From Methylobacterium hispanicum (GTDB lineage Bacteria; Pseudomonadota; Alphaproteobacteria; Rhizobiales; Beijerinckiaceae): a stretch of 64,000 nt of DNA. The position numbers and the translations under genes were made by a program. The stretch spans positions 62,001 through 126,000 of the forward strand of contig NZ_BPQO01000006.1 of NCBI RefSeq assembly GCF_022179285.1, read 5' to 3'. Positions 1 through 8,160 of this stretch are shown here, piece after piece; the stretch's first letter is position 1, and every line of letters begins with the position of its first letter. The notes beneath the pieces were generated by a model. That model was given only the letters and a program-made list of their open reading frames with translations. It did no database searches and had not been told where the DNA came from.

Positions 1-43
1 CGAGCCCCGCTGCCTCCGAGACGGGGACGCGCCCGAACCTCAT
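1..43 (-). CDS. MobA-like NTP transferase / molybdopterin-binding protein, 5' end only
   Basis: Only the first 14 codons lie in the window; they read MRFGRVPVSEAAGL. This matches the usual start of the large protein that combines a molybdopterin-binding domain with a MobA-like nucleotidyltransferase domain and commonly follows split XdhC genes in alphaproteobacteria. The ATG overlaps the stop of the upstream XdhC gene in an ATGA arrangement, so the three genes look translationally coupled. The assignment rests on this short peptide plus context; the domains themselves are outside the window. Confidence 0.5.
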   Translation of the reverse strand, partial: MRFGRVPVSEAAGL

Positions 44-735
44 GGGGCGGTCTCCGGGCGGCGCAGGGCCTGGACGACCTGCGCCAGCACCGCGACCGCG
101 ATCTCCGGCGGGCTCACGGCGCCGATATCGAGCCCGATCGGGGCGCGGATGCGGGCGGTCTCGGCCTCGCCGAGGCCGGCCTCACCGAGGCGCGCGAGCC
201 GGGCCGCGTGGGTCTTCCGGGAGCCCAGCGCGCCCACGTAGAAGCAGCCGGCCCGGAGCGCCGCCGCCAGCGCCGGGTCATCGATCTTCGGGTCGTGGGT
301 GAGCGCGGCCAGGGCGCAGTAGCGGTCGAGGGCCGGTACGGCGCCGCCGAGCGCGGCGTCGGGCCATGCCGGTACGAGTTCCACGCCGGGGAAGCGCTCC
401 GGACTGGCGAAGGCGGTGCGCGGATCGATCACGGTGACGGCGAGGCCGAGGGCGGCGGCCATCGGGGCGAGCGCCTGGCTGATATGGACCGCGCCCACCA
501 CGACGAGGCGCACCGGCGGGACCTGCACGGTGAGGAAGAGCTGCCGGCCGTCCCGCTCGACGAGGCCGCTGCGGCCGGCGGCGAGGGCCCGGCGCAGCTC
601 CGGCGCCAGCCGATCCCCATCGATCGCCCCGGCCGTGACGAGGCGCTGCGCCCCGTCCGCGATGTCGGTCACGAGGATCGCGGCCCTGCGCGCCGCGCGC
701 TCGGCATTGAGGGCGTCCAGCGTCTCGGCGCGCAT
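40..735 (-). CDS. XdhC family protein, C-terminal Rossmann half
   Basis: A 231-residue protein matching the C-terminal part of XdhC/CoxI proteins, which help insert the sulfurated molybdenum cofactor into xanthine dehydrogenase-type enzymes. A Rossmann-like segment (VRLVVVGAVHISQALAPMA) lies near residue 80, and the family signature YVGALGSRKTHAARLARL near residue 165. The start ATG at 735 overlaps the stop of the preceding gene (TGATG) and the stop overlaps the next start, giving a tight three-gene operon. The usual single-chain XdhC is here two polypeptides. The target molybdoenzyme is not in the window. Confidence 0.85.
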   Translation of the reverse strand: MRAETLDALNAERAARRAAILVTDIADGAQRLVTAGAIDGDRLAPELRRALAAGRSGLVERDGRQLFLTVQVPPVRLVVVGAVHISQALAPMAAALGLAVTVIDPRTAFASPERFPGVELVPAWPDAALGGAVPALDRYCALAALTHDPKIDDPALAAALRAGCFYVGALGSRKTHAARLARLGEAGLGEAETARIRAPIGLDIGAVSPPEIAVAVLAQVVQALRRPETAP

Positions 736-1058
736 CAGTCCACCCGCTCGACGAGGACGCGGATGCGGCCGCCGCAGGAGAGGCCGACCTGCCAGGCGGT
801 CTCGTCGGCCACGCCGAATTCGAGCACGCGCGGGCGCCCGTCCGTGATCACGTCGAGCGCGTCGGTGATCACCGCGCCCTCGACGCAACCGCCCGAGACG
901 GAGCCCAGGAAGTTGCCGTCCTCATCGATGACGAGGTGGCTTCCCACGGGGCGCGGGGCCGAGCCCCAGGTCTCGATCACGGTCGCGAGCGCCACGCCGC
1001 GGCCGTCGCGCCGCCACGAGGCGGCGGCGGTCAGGATATCGGTATCGGAGGAGAGCAT
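735..1058 (-). CDS. XdhC/CoxI family protein, N-terminal half
   Basis: A 107-residue protein equal to the N-terminal XdhC_CoxI domain, with the motifs VALATVIETWGSAPRPVGS and GSVSGGCVEGAV. The latter contains the conserved glycine-rich Cys segment, and a second conserved Cys is in LSCGGRI. The start is placed at ATG 1058 because family members begin just before the helix leading to VALATV; a longer reading upstream adds only low-complexity sequence. It is first in the operon and overlaps the downstream C-terminal half. The pair probably works as a heteromeric XdhC chaperone for a molybdenum hydroxylase; that is inference. Confidence 0.85.
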   Translation of the reverse strand: MLSSDTDILTAAASWRRDGRGVALATVIETWGSAPRPVGSHLVIDEDGNFLGSVSGGCVEGAVITDALDVITDGRPRVLEFGVADETAWQVGLSCGGRIRVLVERVD

Positions 1059-1196
1059 CGCCTTGCCTTCAAGACCGGCGCTTGCCCGCTCGGGGCCCGG
1101 CCTTCCCCCACGAGGTATGTCGGGCCGGTTCCGGCGCAAGATCGCCCCGCGCGACGGTGCCCGCGCCCGAGGCCGCGCACCGGGGCGTGCTGCCCG

Positions 1197-2747
1197 CTAC
1201 GCGCCGACCACCCGCAGGGCCGCCCGCCCGCGCGCGGCCGGGGAAGCGGCCTCGGGCTCCGGCACCGTCGCGCGGCAGGTCCGGTTCCGCCCGGCCTCCT
1301 TCGCGGCGTAGAGGGCGCCGTCCGCGAGGCGGAAGAGGTCGTCGGCGGCCGTCTCCGCCGCGGCGCAGGCCAGGCCGATGCTGACGCCGACCGTACCCGC
1401 CGCGATCCCGGCCTCCGCGATGGCCAGCTCGGCCACCCGGGCGTGGATCCGCTCGGCGATGCGGGCCGCGCCCGCCATCTCGGTGTCGGGCAGGAGCAGG
1501 GCGAACTCCTCGCCGCCGACGCGCGCCACGAGATCGTCCGGCCGGTGGACGCTCGCCGACAGGCCCTGCGCAAGGCCCTTCAGCACCGCGTCGCCGACAG
1601 CGTGGCCGTAGCGGTCGTTGTAGCGCTTGAAGTGGTCGGCATCGACGATCAGGAGGCAGAGCGGCTGGCCCGTGCGGCGCGCCCGCTCGCAGGCCGCGCC
1701 GAGCGCCGCGTCGAAGCCGCGGCGGTTGGTGAGGCCCGTGAGGACGTCGGTGCGGGAGAGCCGGGCGAGTTCGGCCTCGATGGCGGTGCGGCGGCGCAGT
1801 TCCCGCCCGAACAGCAGGGACAGGCCCGCCGTCAGGCCGCCGAGGGCCAGCAGGATGCCGCCGAGGACCAGGGCCTTCCGGCGCCACTCGGCATCGATCT
1901 CCCGGGTCGCGACGGCGACGTTGAGGACGAGCGGCAGATCCGGGAACTGGACGAAGGTGTAGTGCCGCTCGACGCCGTCGCTCAAGGTGGTGCCGACGAA
2001 GGTGCCCCTGTCCCGGTGCAGGAAGCGCTGGAAGTTCGGGGCGGCGAGGAAGTTCGGCGGCGGGGCGGAGACCGGATCGGGGGTCGGGTAGCGCAGGAGG
2101 CGCGTGCCGTCGCGGTGGTACAGGTTGATCGTGCCCTGCCGTCCCAGGTCGATCCGGTCGAACAGGCGGTCGAAATAGGAGAGCGACAGGCTGGCCAGGG
2201 CCACGCCGCCGAAGGAGCCGTCCGGCTTGCTGATCCGGCGGCTGAGCACGATGACGGGCGCGCCCGTCAGGCGCGAGACGACCGGGTGGCTGATGTGGAG
2301 GCCGAGGTCGGCGCGCGCCTTGTGCGCCTTGAAGTAGTCGCGGTCGGCGTTGTTCACCCGGCGCGGCGTCGTGGAGGCCGCGTCGAGGATGCTGTCGCCC
2401 GCCTCGTCGAGGACGAGGGTTATCCCGACGTCCTGGGCGGAGGTCACCCGGTCGAACAGGACGAGCTGGCGCAGCTCGGGGCTGGCCTCCGCCACGCCCG
2501 GCGCCTTCAGGTTGTCGACGATGGCCTGCAGCGAGAGGTCGATGATCTCGACGTTGCGCGCGACGTCGCGCTCGATCACCTGGAGAAGGTTGCGCGAGGT
2601 CTGCTCGGCCTTCTCCCAGGCGTCCCGCCGCAAGTCGAGCAGCATGAGGCCGGAAACGATGAGCATACCGACCGGCGCCAGCATGCCGAGGACGGTCCAC
2701 GACCTGGGCGAGCGGAGCGGCCCTGCGAGCCGGCGCGAGGCGGTCAT
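1197..2747 (-). CDS. membrane diguanylate cyclase with periplasmic sensor
   Basis: A 516-residue protein that should make cyclic di-GMP from GTP at the inner membrane. Transmembrane helices lie at about 18-38 and 292-314. They bracket a roughly 250-residue periplasmic region of the PDC/dCache type (NADRDYFKAHK is typical of these sensors). The GGDEF domain occupies about 330-495, with catalytic GGEEF at 411-415 and a product-inhibition RxxD site (RPDD, 402-405) five residues before it, so both synthesis and feedback inhibition look intact. No EAL domain is present. The ATG at 2747 is chosen because earlier in-frame sequence is low complexity. The ligand is unknown. Confidence 0.9.
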   Translation of the reverse strand: MTASRRLAGPLRSPRSWTVLGMLAPVGMLIVSGLMLLDLRRDAWEKAEQTSRNLLQVIERDVARNVEIIDLSLQAIVDNLKAPGVAEASPELRQLVLFDRVTSAQDVGITLVLDEAGDSILDAASTTPRRVNNADRDYFKAHKARADLGLHISHPVVSRLTGAPVIVLSRRISKPDGSFGGVALASLSLSYFDRLFDRIDLGRQGTINLYHRDGTRLLRYPTPDPVSAPPPNFLAAPNFQRFLHRDRGTFVGTTLSDGVERHYTFVQFPDLPLVLNVAVATREIDAEWRRKALVLGGILLALGGLTAGLSLLFGRELRRRTAIEAELARLSRTDVLTGLTNRRGFDAALGAACERARRTGQPLCLLIVDADHFKRYNDRYGHAVGDAVLKGLAQGLSASVHRPDDLVARVGGEEFALLLPDTEMAGAARIAERIHARVAELAIAEAGIAAGTVGVSIGLACAAAETAADDLFRLADGALYAAKEAGRNRTCRATVPEPEAASPAARGRAALRVVGA

Positions 2748-2890
2748 CGATGGCGGCTCCCCGTGACCGGTTCCATTCCGGGCGGAACATCCTCCAGAAA
2801 CACTGACCAATGCTTTAAAGAAGCCCGGACAATCGCGATTTAACAGTCTTCCGGGGCGATGCGCGGTGCGCGGTGCGGGTTCCGGCGGCC

Positions 2891-3736
2891 TCAGGCCGGC
2901 GGCCCGAGCGGGTCGCAGCGGAACGCGCCGTAGTCGCCCCGGGCGAGGCGCTCGGCGAGCGCGGGCAGGAACAGGGCGGCCTCCTCGGCCAGCCGCCAGG
3001 GCGGGTTGACCACGATCAGCCCGGTGCCGGTGAGGCGGGTGGGATCGGGCGGATCGACCACGAGGTCGAGGCGCAGAGCCGGCCGCCGCAGGTCGCGGTC
3101 GAGGGCCGCCACCATCCGCTCCACCGCCGCCGCGTCCTTGATCGGATACCACGCCAGGAAGACCCCGGTCGGCCACTTGGCGACCGCCTTCGCCAGATGC
3201 GCGCCGAGCCGCTCGACCTCGCCCGGCACCTCGAAGGGCGGGTCGATGAGCACGAGGCCGCGCCGCTCCGGCGGCGGGATCATCGCGTTGAGGGCGGTCC
3301 AGCCGTCGAGGTGCAGCACCTTGGTGCGGGCGTCGCGGGCGTAGCGCGCCCGCAGGGTCTCGTGATCGACCGGGTGGAGCTCGACGAAGACGCCCTTGTC
3401 GCCCGCGCGCAGCGCCTCGCGGATCAGGGCGGGCGAGCCCGGATAGGCCGCCGCCCCGTGGCGCGCCCGCACGGCCGCGACGGCCTCGCGGTAGGGCGCG
3501 AGCAGCGCCTCGACCGGGTCGGCGAAGGGCGCGTCGAGCCGGCCCCAACCGTCGCGCCACTCGCCCGTGCGGGCGGCCTCGTCCGCGTCGAGGTCGTAGA
3601 GTCCGAGCCCCGCGAAGGCGTCGATCGCCCGGAAGGCGGCCGGTTTCAGGCAGAGATGGGCCAGCACCCGCACGAGGACGAGATGCTTGAGGACGTCGCA
3701 GAAGTTTCCCGCGTGGAAGGCGTGCCGATAGTTCAT
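2891..3736 (-). CDS. rlmJ: 23S rRNA (adenine(2030)-N(6))-methyltransferase RlmJ
   Basis: A 281-residue SAM-dependent methyltransferase that modifies A2030 of 23S rRNA. The family hallmark MNYRHAFHAGNFCDVLKH opens the protein, and the N6-adenine methyltransferase catalytic motif DPPFE is at about residues 165-169. The length matches E. coli RlmJ. It stands between the diguanylate cyclase and an RNase T2 gene on the same strand, with 32 bp to the latter's stop. No operon partner suggests special regulation. Confidence 0.93.
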   Translation of the reverse strand: MNYRHAFHAGNFCDVLKHLVLVRVLAHLCLKPAAFRAIDAFAGLGLYDLDADEAARTGEWRDGWGRLDAPFADPVEALLAPYREAVAAVRARHGAAAYPGSPALIREALRAGDKGVFVELHPVDHETLRARYARDARTKVLHLDGWTALNAMIPPPERRGLVLIDPPFEVPGEVERLGAHLAKAVAKWPTGVFLAWYPIKDAAAVERMVAALDRDLRRPALRLDLVVDPPDPTRLTGTGLIVVNPPWRLAEEAALFLPALAERLARGDYGAFRCDPLGPPA

Positions 3737-3768
3737 CCGGGCGCCTTACCCGCGGCGCGGGCGCAGAG

Positions 3769-4470
3769 CTAGCGCGCCGCCCCGACCGTGACCTCGCGGG
3801 CGCGGCAGTTCTGGCGGGCGAGGTCGGGGCAGGGGGTGAAGCCGCGCAGGTCCTTCGTGAGGCAGATGCGCACCTCCTGCAGCGCGTCGCGCGCGCAGGC
3901 CACCTGCATCATGTCGGGCCGCAGGCCGCGGTTGGCCGCCACGAACAGGCGGGCGATCTCGATCGGGGCGAGGCGCCGGTCCGGACCCGCGCCCTGGAAG
4001 GCCTCCGGGATCGTCACGGCGGCGCGGGCCTCGCGGGTCGCGCGGAAGTAGGCGGCCGGGTCGAGGCCCGAGCAGGTGCCGTGCTTGCGCCACTCGTAGC
4101 GGGCCAGCCCCTCGCTCGGATAGACCTCGCCGGCGATCTCCATGGCCTGACGGGTGGGCGCGCGCTCCACCGCCGAGCAGTTCTGCGGGTAGCCGCGCTC
4201 GTATTGCGGCCAGAGCCCGTGCACGACGAAGCCGAGGTCGCGCCCGGGCGCGCACTGGCGCTGGTCCGGCCGGGCGGCGGTCTCGCAGTAGGTCGGCGAC
4301 CAGGACAGGGCGAGGACGTAGAAGTCGAAGGCGCCGGGACGGTCGCCGCCCCGGAAGCCGCCCTGATCCTGCGCGCCCGCGCCCGTCGCGGACAGCAGCG
4401 CCGCGGCGAGCGCCGCCGCAATCCCGCGCCTCACCCGCAGCCCTCTGCCGCCCGCCTGGCCGTCCCGCAT
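3769..4470 (-). CDS. secreted ribonuclease T2 family protein
   Basis: A 233-residue RNase T2 homologue that would cut single-stranded RNA in the periplasm or outside the cell. Both active-site blocks are present: CAS-1 as FVVHGLWPQ and CAS-2 as EWRKHGTC, giving the two catalytic histidines and the glutamate/lysine set. An N-terminal signal peptide ends near ATGAGA, and several cysteines fit the disulfides of the family. The start at 4470 follows a G-rich ribosome binding site. The neighbouring gene at 4511 also encodes an exported protein. Confidence 0.9.
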   Translation of the reverse strand: MRDGQAGGRGLRVRRGIAAALAAALLSATGAGAQDQGGFRGGDRPGAFDFYVLALSWSPTYCETAARPDQRQCAPGRDLGFVVHGLWPQYERGYPQNCSAVERAPTRQAMEIAGEVYPSEGLARYEWRKHGTCSGLDPAAYFRATREARAAVTIPEAFQGAGPDRRLAPIEIARLFVAANRGLRPDMMQVACARDALQEVRICLTKDLRGFTPCPDLARQNCRAREVTVGAAR

Positions 4471-4510
4471 GACCCGTCCCCCCGGAGGTCGAAGCGCCGT
4501 GACCGCCCCC

Positions 4511-4996
4511 TCAGGGCCGCGCCATCCGGCAGGCGGTGGCGTAGGCGTAGCTGAGGTCGCGGTCGAGCCCGTGGACGCAGAACTCCACGCCCCACTGGTC
4601 GCCCAGCAGGCCCAGGCTCTCGCGCACCGAGTAATCGATCTTGCGGCGCATGCCGTCCGAGGTCGTGGCCGTCGCCGAGCAGAAGCGGCGGGGATAGAAG
4701 TCGAGGCCCCAGGGGCGCCACGCGGTGCGCTCGATCCGGTCGATCGCCACGATCGTGAGGGAGGAGTTCCAGAACTTGGCCTCCTTCTCGGCGAAGCGGC
4801 TCGAGACCTTCTCCAGCACGCTCGGATCCTGGCAGCCCGGGATGTCGGCGTTGAACGGGAAGGTGCGCTCCTCGGCGGGCTCGATCTCCTCGCGGGCCGA
4901 GCGGGCGAGCGCCGGCTGGGCGGCCGCGAGCAGCACGAGGCCGGCCCCGAGGGCGGCGCGCATCCGCGCGGGCCGCGCGGGCGTGAAGGCTGTCAT
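4511..4996 (-). CDS. conserved hypothetical exported protein
   Basis: A 161-residue protein I cannot assign to a named family. An N-terminal signal peptide ends at PALARS. The mature part is rich in aromatic residues and holds three cysteines, in PGCQDP, RRFCSAT and EFCVHG. ATG 4996 is preferred over the in-frame start at 5047 because AGGAA sits eight bases upstream and the signal peptide then has normal length. It precedes the RNase T2 gene by 40 bp on the same strand and may share its transcript. An exported partner role is possible but unsupported. Confidence 0.6.
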   Translation of the reverse strand: MTAFTPARPARMRAALGAGLVLLAAAQPALARSAREEIEPAEERTFPFNADIPGCQDPSVLEKVSSRFAEKEAKFWNSSLTIVAIDRIERTAWRPWGLDFYPRRFCSATATTSDGMRRKIDYSVRESLGLLGDQWGVEFCVHGLDRDLSYAYATACRMARP

Positions 4997-5170
4997 GAGC
5001 GAGTTCCTGAGCGACACGGGCCGCCTCGTCCGCTGGGTGTCCTGCATCCGGCGACGATGGCCGCGGGGGCGCCCAAGTCAAGCTTTCCCCGCGCGATCCC
5101 GCCCGTCCCACCCCTCGTTTCGCACAGCCTGCGTCCGGTGGGTGACACCCGCCGGTTGCAGGCAGGGGGC

Positions 5171-6172
5171 CTAGTAGAGCGGTCCGGGCGACAGGCCAGG
5201 CGGGCTGAGCGAGAGCGGCGCGTCGTCACCGAGGGCCTCGTCCGGCAGGGCGGAGGCGGTGCGCGGTGCGAGCGGTCGCTGCGCGAGCGGGCGCTGCGGC
5301 GGCGCCGAGGCGTAGGCCGAGGGCGCCTGATGCTGGGCCGGGGCGCGGGCGACCGGGTTCGGGCCGCGGCCCTGCGACATCGGCGTGAGGCCGTAGGGAT
5401 CGTCCTCCTCGACATCGACGGGCGCCTGGGGCGGGGCGGGCTGGCGCGGGGGCGGCAGCGGGCGGGTGAGCCGCCGGCCCTCGGCCCCGAGCTGCGGCGT
5501 GAACTTGATCAGCGGCTGGCAGATGCGCCGGAGCCCGCGCGGGTCGTGCCGGGCGAGGTCCACGTGGATGTGGTCGTAGTGGAAGACGTTCGAGCCGGGC
5601 GCCAGCACCGTGGTGAACCGCTGGCAGGCTCCCAGGAAGACCTCGCGCAGGAAGCCCTGCTCGGCCTCGGTGCCGCGCCAGCCGCCCTTCACGGTGATGA
5701 CGTAGCCGTCCGCGAGCTTGAAGGACATGATGTCGACGGCGTTGCCGAAGGAATGTTCCGAGAGCTTGGCGCCCGGCTGGTTGTTGCGCCCGCGGCAGGC
5801 GTAGGCGCCCGCGTTGATCTCGGCGACCGGCTGGCCGAAATAGAGCTCGGCCGCCGGCTGGATCGTGTCGGCGAGCCACGCCTCGGCCTCGGAGAGGGCC
5901 GGGCAGGCGAGCGTCATGCGCTGCTTGAGCGCCACCGTGCCGTTGCCGAGCCGCGTCACCCGGAAGGGCTGCTGCATGCCGCAGGAGCCGGGCCCGTCGA
6001 TCTCTTTGGCCGGCGTGATGAACTCGGTCGTCGTGACGAGCTTGCGGGACAGGCAGGCCTGCTCCGCCTGATCGCGCCAGGGATCGCGGCGCTCGAACTT
6101 GTTGAGCGCACAGCCGGTGAGCCCCGCGCCCGCGAGCGCAAGGGCGGAGAACGCGAGAACGCTACGCCACAT
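5171..6172 (-). CDS. extensin-like C-terminal domain lipoprotein
   Basis: A 333-residue protein with a lipoprotein signal peptide ending in the lipobox LTGC. An extensin-like C-terminal domain (DUF/PF06904 type) follows at about 30-220, recognisable from AKLSEHSFGNAVDI and FHYDHIHVDL. The His/Asp residues of these motifs resemble those of zinc D,D-peptidases of the VanY/MepA kind, so a cell-wall role is plausible. The last 110 residues are a proline/alanine-rich tail. ATG 6172 gives a normal lipoprotein leader; a GTG at 6190 is also possible. Confidence 0.8.
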   Translation of the reverse strand: MWRSVLAFSALALAGAGLTGCALNKFERRDPWRDQAEQACLSRKLVTTTEFITPAKEIDGPGSCGMQQPFRVTRLGNGTVALKQRMTLACPALSEAEAWLADTIQPAAELYFGQPVAEINAGAYACRGRNNQPGAKLSEHSFGNAVDIMSFKLADGYVITVKGGWRGTEAEQGFLREVFLGACQRFTTVLAPGSNVFHYDHIHVDLARHDPRGLRRICQPLIKFTPQLGAEGRRLTRPLPPPRQPAPPQAPVDVEEDDPYGLTPMSQGRGPNPVARAPAQHQAPSAYASAPPQRPLAQRPLAPRTASALPDEALGDDAPLSLSPPGLSPGPLY

Positions 6173-6279
6173 GACCCGGACGATGCGCACGAGTCCGTAA
6201 AGCCTTCGTCAACGATGCGGGAGGGCGCATGCGCGCGGCGGGCGTTGACAGCGGCGGCTCCGGATCGGACTGGTATGCC

Positions 6280-7515
6280 ATGCTCTCGCTCGTCGATATC
6301 CGTTCCCGCATCGCGGCCGGCACGCTCACCCCCGAGGGGGCCGTGCGGCTGTCCCGCGAGGCCGTCGCGGCGCGCGAGCCCGCGGTCGGCGCGCTGGTCT
6401 CCGTCGCGCAGGACCCCGTCATCCCGGTCGAAGGGCCGTTCGCGGGCATCGCGGTCGGCGTGAAGGACATCATCGACACCGCCGACCTGCCGACCCAGAT
6501 GGGCTCGCCCATCTACGCGGGCTGGCGCCCGCGGGGCGACGCCGCCGTGGTGAGCCGCCTGCGGGCGCTCGGCGCCTGCGTGCTCGCCAAGACCACGACC
6601 TCGCCCTTCGCCGGCATCGACCCGACGGGCACGCGCAACCCCCACGATCCCGGGCACACGCCGGGCGGCTCCTCGGCGGGCTCGGCCGCCGCGGTCGGGG
6701 CCGGGATGCTGCCGCTGGCGCTCGGCACCCAGACCGGCGGCTCGGTGATCCGGCCGGCCTCCTTCTGCGGCTGCGCGGCGATCAAGCCCTCGTTCCGTCT
6801 CCTGCCGACGGTGGGGGTGAAGACCTTCTCGTGGGCGCTCGACACGCTGGGCCTGTTCGGCGCGGAGGTGCGCGACGTCGCCTACGCGCTGGCCCACCTC
6901 GCCGGCCGGCCGGAGATCGACGGCGCCGCCTCGCCCGACGCCCCCCGCATCGGTCTCGTGCTGCAGGATTTCGCGGGGGCGGCGGAGCCGGAGGCCCAGA
7001 GGGCGCTGGAGGCCGCCCGCCGGGCTGCCGAGCGCGCGGGGGCCCGGGTCAGCGAGGTCGCGCTGCCCGCGCCCCTGCCCGAGGCCTGGGCGCTCCACGG
7101 CGTGATCCAGGACTACGAGGCCCGGCAGGCGCTCGCCTGGGAGATCGCCGCGCACCGGGCGGAGCTGCCCGAGAAGGTCGGACGCCAGCTCGACGCGGCC
7201 GCCGCGATCCCAGCCGCCGAGTACGACGCCGCGCGCCGCTGCGCGCACCGCTCGCGCCGGGTGCTGAAGGACCTGTTCGGGGATTTCGACGCGCTCCTGA
7301 CCTTCTCGGCGGCCGGACCCGCGCCCGCCGGCCTCGGCTCGACCGGGGACCCGCGCTACAACCGGCTCTGGACGCTGATGGGCGTTCCCTGCGTGAACGT
7401 GGCGGTGCCGGGCGACGGCCTGCCGGTCGGCGCGCAGGTGATCGCCCGCTTCGGCGACGACGGCCGGGCGCTCGCCGTGGCGCGGAGGATCGAGGCGGCG
7501 CTCGCGCGCGGCTGA
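6280..7515 (+). CDS. amidase signature family hydrolase
   Basis: A 411-residue amidase. The Ser-cisSer-Lys triad is visible: Lys in VGVKDIIDT, cis-Ser in GGSSAGSAAAV and nucleophile Ser in TQTGGSVIRPA. The length is near the short end for amidase-signature enzymes, and the C-terminal substrate region carries no motif that I can tie to a specific amide. An upstream in-frame ATG at 6229 would add 17 residues of atypical sequence, so 6280 is preferred. The gene stands alone. It could be an amidase or an Asp/Glu-tRNA amidotransferase paralogue, but not GatA, since no GatB/C is near. Confidence 0.85.
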   Translation: MLSLVDIRSRIAAGTLTPEGAVRLSREAVAAREPAVGALVSVAQDPVIPVEGPFAGIAVGVKDIIDTADLPTQMGSPIYAGWRPRGDAAVVSRLRALGACVLAKTTTSPFAGIDPTGTRNPHDPGHTPGGSSAGSAAAVGAGMLPLALGTQTGGSVIRPASFCGCAAIKPSFRLLPTVGVKTFSWALDTLGLFGAEVRDVAYALAHLAGRPEIDGAASPDAPRIGLVLQDFAGAAEPEAQRALEAARRAAERAGARVSEVALPAPLPEAWALHGVIQDYEARQALAWEIAAHRAELPEKVGRQLDAAAAIPAAEYDAARRCAHRSRRVLKDLFGDFDALLTFSAAGPAPAGLGSTGDPRYNRLWTLMGVPCVNVAVPGDGLPVGAQVIARFGDDGRALAVARRIEAALARG

Positions 7516-7522
7516 GGCCGGC

Positions 7523-7690
7523 TCAGGCGGGCGGCCCCATCGCCGCCTCCAGCCGCGCTCCGAGCCTGCGCAGGGTGCGGCTGAACAGATCCGGATTCTT
7601 GAGCGCGCGGTGACCCGCGCGCCCTGGATCGCCGCCATCGTGTCCTCGGCGAGGTCGAGCGTGTTGGCGTATGGTGCGCCGGCTTGCGCC
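7523..7690 (-). pseudogene. 3' remnant of a TetR-type regulator with a frameshift
   Basis: Read leftward, two frames join into what looks like the last helices of a TetR C-terminal domain. The first frame gives LDLAEDTMAAIQGARVTAR, and the second, shifted, gives RALKNPDLFSRTLRRLGARL to a TGA at 7523. The shift falls in a GC dinucleotide run near 7603-7612 and would be repaired by one extra GC pair. No HTH part exists upstream, because the next gene begins its stop at 7691. The family call is by pattern only. Confidence 0.45.
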
Positions 7691-8065
7691 TCAATCGAGG
7701 GCGGCGGCCTGCCGGACGGCGTCGCGCCGCCGCGCGCTCACCTGCACGCGGTCGCCGATCCGCGCGATCTCGATCGCCTCGGGCGCGTCGCCCGGCGCGC
7801 GCGGCGTCGAGAGGGTGACGCTCTGGCCGGCCGCGAGCACCGTCTCGAAGCGCACGCCCGGGGCGGCCGCGCGGGGCGCCAGGGTGACGACCACCCGGTA
7901 GCCCCGCGCCTCCGGGGTGTAGTAGGCGACCCCCAAGAGCGTGCCGAGATCGATGCTGCCGGCCGCGCCCGGACCGATGTCGGCCGAACGGGCTGCACCG
8001 AGGCCGGCACCGACAAGCGTGGCGGCCGCGAGGATGGTCTGGAGGATCATCTTGCGAACGGTCAT
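7691..8065 (-). CDS. small exported protein of unknown function
   Basis: A 124-residue protein that I do not recognise. A signal peptide (start MTVRKMILQ, cleavage near ARSAD) is followed by about 90 residues of predicted beta-rich sequence with VVVTLAPRA and FETVLAAGQSVTL. ATG 8065 is chosen over the upstream 8137 because the signal peptide starts there. It is divergent from the LysR gene at 8161 with a 95-bp gap, so it is a candidate target of that regulator. The stop abuts the TetR remnant. Confidence 0.6.
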   Translation of the reverse strand: MTVRKMILQTILAAATLVGAGLGAARSADIGPGAAGSIDLGTLLGVAYYTPEARGYRVVVTLAPRAAAPGVRFETVLAAGQSVTLSTPRAPGDAPEAIEIARIGDRVQVSARRRDAVRQAAALD

Positions 8066-8160
8066 GGTTCCGGTCCTTCTGAGGGGCCGGGGCTCGCCGC
8101 CCCGGTGATGGAGCGGATCTATTTTGCGCTGCATCATGGATCAAACCGATCGCATTGCTA

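Noticed and set aside
936..2843. 635-codon open frame on the + strand
   Set aside because: It is antisense to the diguanylate cyclase and XdhC genes, with no recognisable motif. High GC creates such frames throughout.
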